From Cafeteria roenbergensis (taxonomy: Eukaryota; Sar; Bigyra; Bicosoecida; Cafeteriaceae), in assembly GCA_008330645.1 (NCBI GenBank), contig VLTN01000021.1, positions 372,001 through 436,000 of the forward strand: a stretch of 64,000 bases of DNA. The letters run 5' to 3'. Numbering within the stretch: position 1 is the stretch's first letter; each line of letters begins with the position of its first letter. Position numbers and translations under genes: made by a program. Below the pieces are notes generated by a model. The model made no database searches, was not told where the DNA came from, and worked only from the letters and a program-made list of their open reading frames with translations. Below are positions 59,510 to 64,000 of the stretch, one piece after another.

Positions 59510-60679
59510 TCACAACTCGGCAGACTTGGTGGAGGCCGGGGCTATCGCCAGCGCTGCAAACGCGTCTGCCTCGGCGGCAATGGCGGAGGCGTCGTGGAGG
59601 CCCTCTCGCCACCGCGCTGGAAACGCCGACGCGCCCTGGGCGGCTCCGATGAGCGCGCCGAGTGCCGCCCCCCGGTGGGCGTTCTCGCCTCCAGCCATGA
59701 CGTTGGCAATGAGCGCGGCCTCGGCGTCGCCCCCGTGCTTGGCCGCCAGGAAGCAGAGCCAGGGAAAGCTGTCCTCGATGTAGCAGGCCGTGGAATAGGG
59801 AACGGAGTCCCTCGCCGCGAGAGATGCCGGGTCGATGCCAACAGCGCGGCCGGCCACCTGCAGCGCGTCCCGCAGCGGTACTCCGAGCAGGACGCGCGCC
59901 ACAAGTGCCCCGTAGACCTCCGCATAGGCCCGAAGGCTTTCGCTCTTGTGAGTGAGCAGCACGTGCCTGCCAGCAGCCTCCCCTGCGGCCTTGGCCGCCG
60001 CCTCAATGTCGTCGGCTGCTCCGCCCGCGGCTGCTGCTGCGCCCCCCGGCGACCGCAGCGCGGCCAGGGCAGCCACCGGCGGAAGCATGACGAACCCGCC
60101 CATTGACGCGATGTTGTGGCCGTCATCGCCGGCGCAGTGCCGCAGGTCCTTGCCCGCCGCGCGGTTCTGGAAGAAGAGGCGGTGATACGACTCCGCGTAG
60201 GCGTCGTTGTGGGAGCCGGGGGTGGTCATGAACCGCTCGTAGGCGGCCAGGAACCCGTCCTCCGAGTACTTGCCGGCGGCAGCCATGGTGCGGACGTGCA
60301 TGCGGTTCACCTGCATGTTGAGCGTGTTTTCGCCCTTGGCCAGCGTGGCGTGATAGTGCGCACCCGATCGCCAGTAGGACCGCTTGCCGTGGTTGATGAC
60401 GTCACCAATGATGTGCGGGCCGCCCGTGGAGCCGCGCCCCGCGCCGCCTGTGTTGGAAAGGCCCATGATGGAGCCCGCGTGGTCCGCGCGCGGCTTGACA
60501 AAGTCCTTGATAACGCCGTAGTCGCGGCGAAGGGCGCGCGTGTCGTAATACCAGTGAGCCGGTGACGCAAGGGCATCCGCGATGGCAGCGCCGACCAGAA
60601 TGCCGCGCAAGCGGTCCGCCAAAGCTGGAGCGGTGGCCTCGGCTGCGGCAACGGCCGCGCTCGCTGCCGCGACTGCCAT
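59510..60679 (-). CDS. ADP-ribosylglycohydrolase family protein, J1-crystallin-like
   Basis: Single exon, 389 aa from the ATG at 60679 (MAVAAASAAV). The N-terminal family motif reads GAAIADALASPAHWYYDTRA followed by RRDYG, as in the branch that includes jellyfish J1 crystallins and many bacterial relatives. The C-terminal metal-binding motif, GGDTDT in ARH1/ARH3/DraG, is replaced by MAGGENAHRGAALGALIGA, also typical of that branch. Further conserved pieces are MQVNRMHVRTM, GHNIASMGGFVMLPP and YIEDSFPWLCFL. Classical family members remove ADP-ribose from proteins using two Mg2+ ions held by Asp residues. With Glu-Asn-His-Arg at that place, the activity or substrate of this one may differ. Length fits a single-domain enzyme. 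It lacks any visible signal peptide and is probably soluble. Confidence 0.85.
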   Translation of the reverse strand: MAVAAASAAVAAAEATAPALADRLRGILVGAAIADALASPAHWYYDTRALRRDYGVIKDFVKPRADHAGSIMGLSNTGGAGRGSTGGPHIIGDVINHGKRSYWRSGAHYHATLAKGENTLNMQVNRMHVRTMAAAGKYSEDGFLAAYERFMTTPGSHNDAYAESYHRLFFQNRAAGKDLRHCAGDDGHNIASMGGFVMLPPVAALAALRSPGGAAAAAGGAADDIEAAAKAAGEAAGRHVLLTHKSESLRAYAEVYGALVARVLLGVPLRDALQVAGRAVGIDPASLAARDSVPYSTACYIEDSFPWLCFLAAKHGGDAEAALIANVMAGGENAHRGAALGALIGAAQGASAFPARWREGLHDASAIAAEADAFAALAIAPASTKSAEL

Positions 60680-62281
60680 GAGCGCCCTGCCTCCCTGCGG
60701 GGCCTGCGTTGACTTGGTGGCTCCCGTCACGAGTCGGCCGGGCCGCGCGCGACCTTGGGCGCAGGCCTGAGAGTGCTGCTCCAGGGGTCGTCCCCGTGGC
60801 AGCGGGCTGGCTCTGTCGCAGCGGCAACTGCTGTGTGACGTCAGAGCCCGACGCGCTGGCGAGCGGGCTGGACGGAGCCCCCTGCGCCTGGCACGACACC
60901 GCTGCGCGCCGTGCCTGCCCTTTCGGAGGCAGTGCTGCGCGCGCGCCAGCTAGCGGCCTTGGCAGCCGGGGGGCGCGTACTGGAGAGGAGCCATTGCCCC
61001 TGCTTTGGAAACACAAGCGCGCTGGCAACCAAGTGCAATGCTCGACTGTCCCAGCCTGCGCATTGCTTCGAGTTCGATGGTGCGAGGGGTCAGGTTGGCC
61101 TTGCGCGTGCTGCCGGAGCAGAGCTGCATATCGGCATCTTTTGCGCGACGGAACCGTGCACTGGCAGTGTGTCACACGACAACAGCCAAATGCGGGCATC
61201 CTGCGTGAACCGCGCACTTGCGCTGGGCCAGTTCTCACGTAAATAGGAGGAGCCTCGCTCCAAGGTCCAGGACTGAGCACGCGGTCGCGTTCACTCTCGC
61301 AACAACAGCACGAGACCCAGGCTTCAATGCTATCTTTCCGCGACCTTGCAAATCCCAGCAGCCCCACCGCCTGACCCTTCGAGGCGCCTGCGTGCCACCG
61401 GGCACACTAGCCTTTGCGGGGTCGGACTCACCCATGCCCCCGCCGCCTCCATGCGTCTGCCAAGCGACCTTGCGGCGAGCGCGTCGTGCGGGCTGAGCGC
61501 CAAAATGGGTGGCCCCCTCGGCTCGCGGCAACGTTGGGAAGCAGCCGCGTCCTACATCCATGAGGCGTCTGCGTCTGGAAGCCGCACCGTGCGAAGGGCT
61601 GAGGCGGCGGACCACGCGGAGCACTGGCCGCTCGAGGCTGTTGCTCATTGCGGTTTGCCCGCTCAACGCATCGCAGTGCACCCCCCTGAGATGCCCCCGG
61701 GAAGCATTCCAGCGTTCGGTCTCCCCGGCATGCCAATAACGACAAGGCGAGCCGCGACCAACGACCAACGACAGGCAATGCACACCACTCAACAACGTCC
61801 GAAATGTCGGCTCTGCCGCGGCTTCATCGTTCTCGCGCTCAGAGCCGCCCAGCCTGGCGCGCTTGCCGGGGCAAGTCGACACCAGACCCGCCTCCAGCCG
61901 GACCAGATGGCAGGATCCGGCGTCATGTGGGGCGATGCCGACGCGGACGGCCTGGCGGGCACGGTCGGAAAGCTTTCGCTTGGCCGTGAGACCGCGTGGA
62001 CTGCGAGCGGTCTTGCACCATGCGCCGCAGGAGCCACGGAGGCAGGATCCGCACGCCGCAAGGCGCCCTGACATCCGCCTCGCGTAGGCTGGGTGTGTAT
62101 GCCTCGGGACGGAAGGGCCTCGACCAGGGCTCCGTCCGCAGCGCCGCTTCCGGCGAATGCTCGCCCCTCTTTTTGCCTCCCCCCCCGCCCCGTGCCCGCC
62201 CTCGCCTCCCGCTGCATGCGCCCACGCCGCCTACGCTGCTCATACCGCGCGCACCACCAAGTCTGTTTCGCGCTCGCAGCT
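60680..62281. promoter_or_regulatory. Long divergent intergenic region, glycohydrolase and helicase genes
   Basis: 1.6 kb, the longest gap in the window and less GC-rich than the exons. Open frames exist (61346-62071 on +, 61235-62074 on -), but neither shows a domain, a hydrophobic pattern or the composition of the neighbouring genes. I found no tRNA or snRNA consensus by eye. A pyrimidine-rich stretch (about 62160-62210) and an acceptor-like CTCGCAG just before the ATG at 62282 suggest a 5' UTR intron of the helicase gene. Confidence 0.45.
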
Positions 62282-64000
62282 ATGGAGGGTGAGGTGACTG
62301 CCCGGACTCGGTACGCCAAGGCCGACGCCGCCGCCATGGACTCGTCTCGCAACGCTGTCATCGTGCGCGGCCCGCTTGACTACGTGACTCAGTGCGACGC
62401 GTTGTGCAGCGGCAAGCCCATGGGCTCGCGGTCCTGGACGGACATGATGGTGGGCGACTTTGGCCTCAAGATCCGCGAGGCGATCGAGAAGGTGCTTCAG
62501 TGGCCCACCCCCTTCCCGGTCCAGCAGGCGGTGCTGCCCCTGGCGAAGCTGCGCCGGAAGGCTGACGGCGCCGGCGCCGTGACCGGCTGCATGGCCCCAC
62601 ACATCATCGCCCAGGCCGAGAACGGTGCGGGCAAGACGGGCGCCTTCTGCCTCGCCTCCATCCTCGCCCTGGGCCGCAAGCCGGGCTCCGAGCTTCGCGC
62701 CATCATCATCACAACCACGTCCGAGCTCGCTCAGCAGGCTGCCGAGACCGTCAGTCAGCTCACCTGCAAGCTGGACCCGGAGGACCGCCCCGTGGTCAAG
62801 GCCTTCCTCAGCCGCGGCCGCCAGACCGCCGCAGCGGCGGGCGCCGCCGCCGCCGCCTCCGCCGCAGCGGCCGAAAAGGCCGGGACCTCGATGGAAGGCG
62901 TTCCCAGCGACCTCATCGCGTATGACCCCTCCGAGCTGCGCGGCGCAAACGTCATCGCTTGCACGTTCGGCAAGTTCAGCCATGTTGTCAGCAGCAAGCT
63001 GCCCCTCACCACCGTGCGCTGCGTCGTCATGGACGAGGCAGACGAGCTCCTCTCCATCTCCGACTGCCGCTCCTCTCTCAAGGCCCTCCTGGACTCATTC
63101 GACGCCGCCAAGCTCGCCAAGCCCCAGGTGCTCGCCTTCAGCGCCACCTTTGACGCGCTGGAGCTTCGCCCCGACAACCCCGCCTACGCGCTGCTCTCCA
63201 ACATCATTGGCGGCGCCCCCACCCAGTTCGTCAAGCCGGAGGAGGTGGCAGAGAGCGACGCGGCAAAGCGCGCGGCCGCTGACGCCGAGGCCTCGGGCAG
63301 GCGCACCGGCAGCGCCCTCGCCCACCCGGCCACCCACTGGCTCACGGCGCGCCCTCCCGCCTTCGTGACGGTCCGCGCCCTCACCGTCCCTCTCATGACG
63401 CACCTCCTGTGGAAGGTGACCCCCGCCCCCGGCCAGACCGCTCTCGACGCCAAGCTGGCGAAGGTCCGCTCGCTCTTCACCGCGGACGGGCTGGCAGAGC
63501 GCGTCAAGTCGCTCATCTTCTGCAACAAGAAGGCCGACCTCGACCTGGTGGCCAAGGCGGCCAGCGGCGGGGGCCCCGCCGTGAACATCATCAAGGGCGG
63601 CATGGACGCGCTCACGCGTCGCGACTTCCTCGTGAGCTTCGCGAACAACACCATCTCCAAGACCCTCGTGGCGAGCAACGTGCTGGCCAAGGGCGTGGAC
63701 ATCCGCTCCCTGGAGCTGGTGGTGCAGTTCGACCTGCCGGGCACGGAGCTGTCCGGGGGCGGCGGGGGCGGCGGGCGCGGGCGCGGCAGGGGGCGCGGCC
63801 GGGGCCGGGGCCGGGGCCGTGGCGGCGGCGGGCGCGACGACGTCATCGTGGCTGGCGCGTCGGCGGGCGGCCTGCGCATGGACGAGGTGCTCTTCATCCA
63901 TCGCTCCGGCCGCGTGGCGCGGGGCGGCCGCGCCGGCGTGGTCATCACCCTCGTGTCCTCCGACGTCGAGATGGCCGCCGTGCAGCGCGTCTTTGGCTCT
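62282..64000 (+). CDS. Dbp5/DDX19-like DEAD-box RNA helicase (3' partial)
   Basis: The frame from the ATG at 62282 (MEGEVTARTRYA) runs off the window: 573 codons, no stop. Helicase motifs in order: Q region WPTPFPVQQAVLP; motif I AENGAGKTGAF preceded by PHIIAQ as in Dbp5; Ia TTSELAQQ; the GTPGR position reads CTFGK; II VMDEADELL; III FSATF; IV LIFCNKK; V VASNVLAKGVDIRSLELVVQFDLP; VI IHRSGRVARGGRAG. Dbp5/DDX19 remodels mRNPs at the nuclear pore. The similarity is clearest around motifs I and V-VI, but the sequence is divergent. Two inserts stand out: an Ala-rich one after Ia (about 62820-62880) and a Gly/Arg-Gly repeat of about 30 residues between motifs V and VI (63751-63837). Only the last few dozen residues should be missing. 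Confidence 0.88.
   Translation, partial: MEGEVTARTRYAKADAAAMDSSRNAVIVRGPLDYVTQCDALCSGKPMGSRSWTDMMVGDFGLKIREAIEKVLQWPTPFPVQQAVLPLAKLRRKADGAGAVTGCMAPHIIAQAENGAGKTGAFCLASILALGRKPGSELRAIIITTTSELAQQAAETVSQLTCKLDPEDRPVVKAFLSRGRQTAAAAGAAAAASAAAAEKAGTSMEGVPSDLIAYDPSELRGANVIACTFGKFSHVVSSKLPLTTVRCVVMDEADELLSISDCRSSLKALLDSFDAAKLAKPQVLAFSATFDALELRPDNPAYALLSNIIGGAPTQFVKPEEVAESDAAKRAAADAEASGRRTGSALAHPATHWLTARPPAFVTVRALTVPLMTHLLWKVTPAPGQTALDAKLAKVRSLFTADGLAERVKSLIFCNKKADLDLVAKAASGGGPAVNIIKGGMDALTRRDFLVSFANNTISKTLVASNVLAKGVDIRSLELVVQFDLPGTELSGGGGGGGRGRGRGRGRGRGRGRGGGGRDDVIVAGASAGGLRMDEVLFIHRSGRVARGGRAGVVITLVSSDVEMAAVQRVFGS
63751..63837 (+). repeat. G-rich RG-repeat insert in the helicase gene
   Basis: GGGGCC-like units coding for Gly runs then Arg-Gly dipeptides. 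It lies in the loop between motif V (QFDLP) and motif VI (IHRSGR), where Dbp5 proteins carry a short loop. RG repeats commonly bind RNA and are methylated; here that is inference. Confidence 0.85.

Noticed and set aside
61235-62074. Overlapping 241- and 279-codon frames in the long intergenic gap
   Set aside because: No domain, no hydrophobic or coiled pattern, and composition unlike the confirmed genes.
1-64000. Viral fossils, LTR elements, Polinton-type elements, LINEs or DNA transposons
   Set aside because: I looked for integrase, reverse transcriptase, capsid, DNA polymerase B and transposase motifs in the frames and for long terminal repeats by eye and found none.
1-64000. tRNA, 5S rRNA or spliceosomal RNA genes
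   Set aside because: No T-arm GGTTCGANTCC, 5S box C or U6-like sequence was found in the intergenic stretches by eye. A covariance-model scan would be more reliable.

Overview
This window is eukaryotic nuclear DNA from a very GC-rich, gene-dense, intron-poor genome. Twelve protein genes were identified, and ten are recognisable eukaryotic families: MLO, DENN, Sfi1-type repeats, ABCC, UDP-glycosyltransferase, TMEM16, PNUTS, SPAG16/PF20, an ADP-ribosylglycohydrolase and a Dbp5-like DEAD-box helicase. A PF20 orthologue (axonemal central pair) and a large Sfi1-repeat protein (centrin binding) imply a cell with centrioles and a motile flagellum. Extreme GC content, few short introns and very long single exons would fit a heterotrophic stramenopile flagellate such as Cafeteria. 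That taxonomic guess is inference and was not checked by any search.

Layout: MLO-EF-hand gene, 5' partial (+, to 2111); DENN protein (+, 2761-8956); Sfi1-repeat protein (-, 9258-17264); ABCC transporter (+, 17789-22802); membrane UDP-glycosyltransferase (-, 23075-27873); anoctamin with a giant N-terminus (+, 28669-36480); PNUTS-like protein (-, 36787-40468); PF20/SPAG16 (+, 40881-42803); 3,761-residue armadillo-type protein (+, 43646-54931); coiled-coil/C2-like/multi-pass membrane protein (+, 55895-59074); J1-crystallin-like ADP-ribosylglycohydrolase (-, 59510-60679); Dbp5-like helicase, 3' partial (+, 62282 to the end).

Seven introns were placed by hand using domain continuity and matching codon phase. 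They are 103-364 nt long. Five of the seven donors read GTGAG, and all acceptors end in CAG, usually GCAG. They matter biologically: splicing completes the uDENN module of the DENN protein, the N-terminus of the ABC transporter, and the TFIIS N-terminal domain that identifies the PNUTS gene. All other genes appear as single exons, one of them 11.3 kb long.

Genes are separated by about 270-1,600 bp and mostly alternate in strand, giving shared divergent promoters (17265-17788, 27874-28668, 40469-40880, 60680-62281) and short convergent 3' spacers. There is no operon logic. A loose theme is calcium and membrane signalling: an MLO channel carrying its own EF-hands, a TMEM16 protein with all six Ca2+ ligands kept, and an Sfi1 protein that should bind the EF-hand protein centrin. 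No tRNA or rRNA gene, transposon, viral fossil or CRISPR array was seen.
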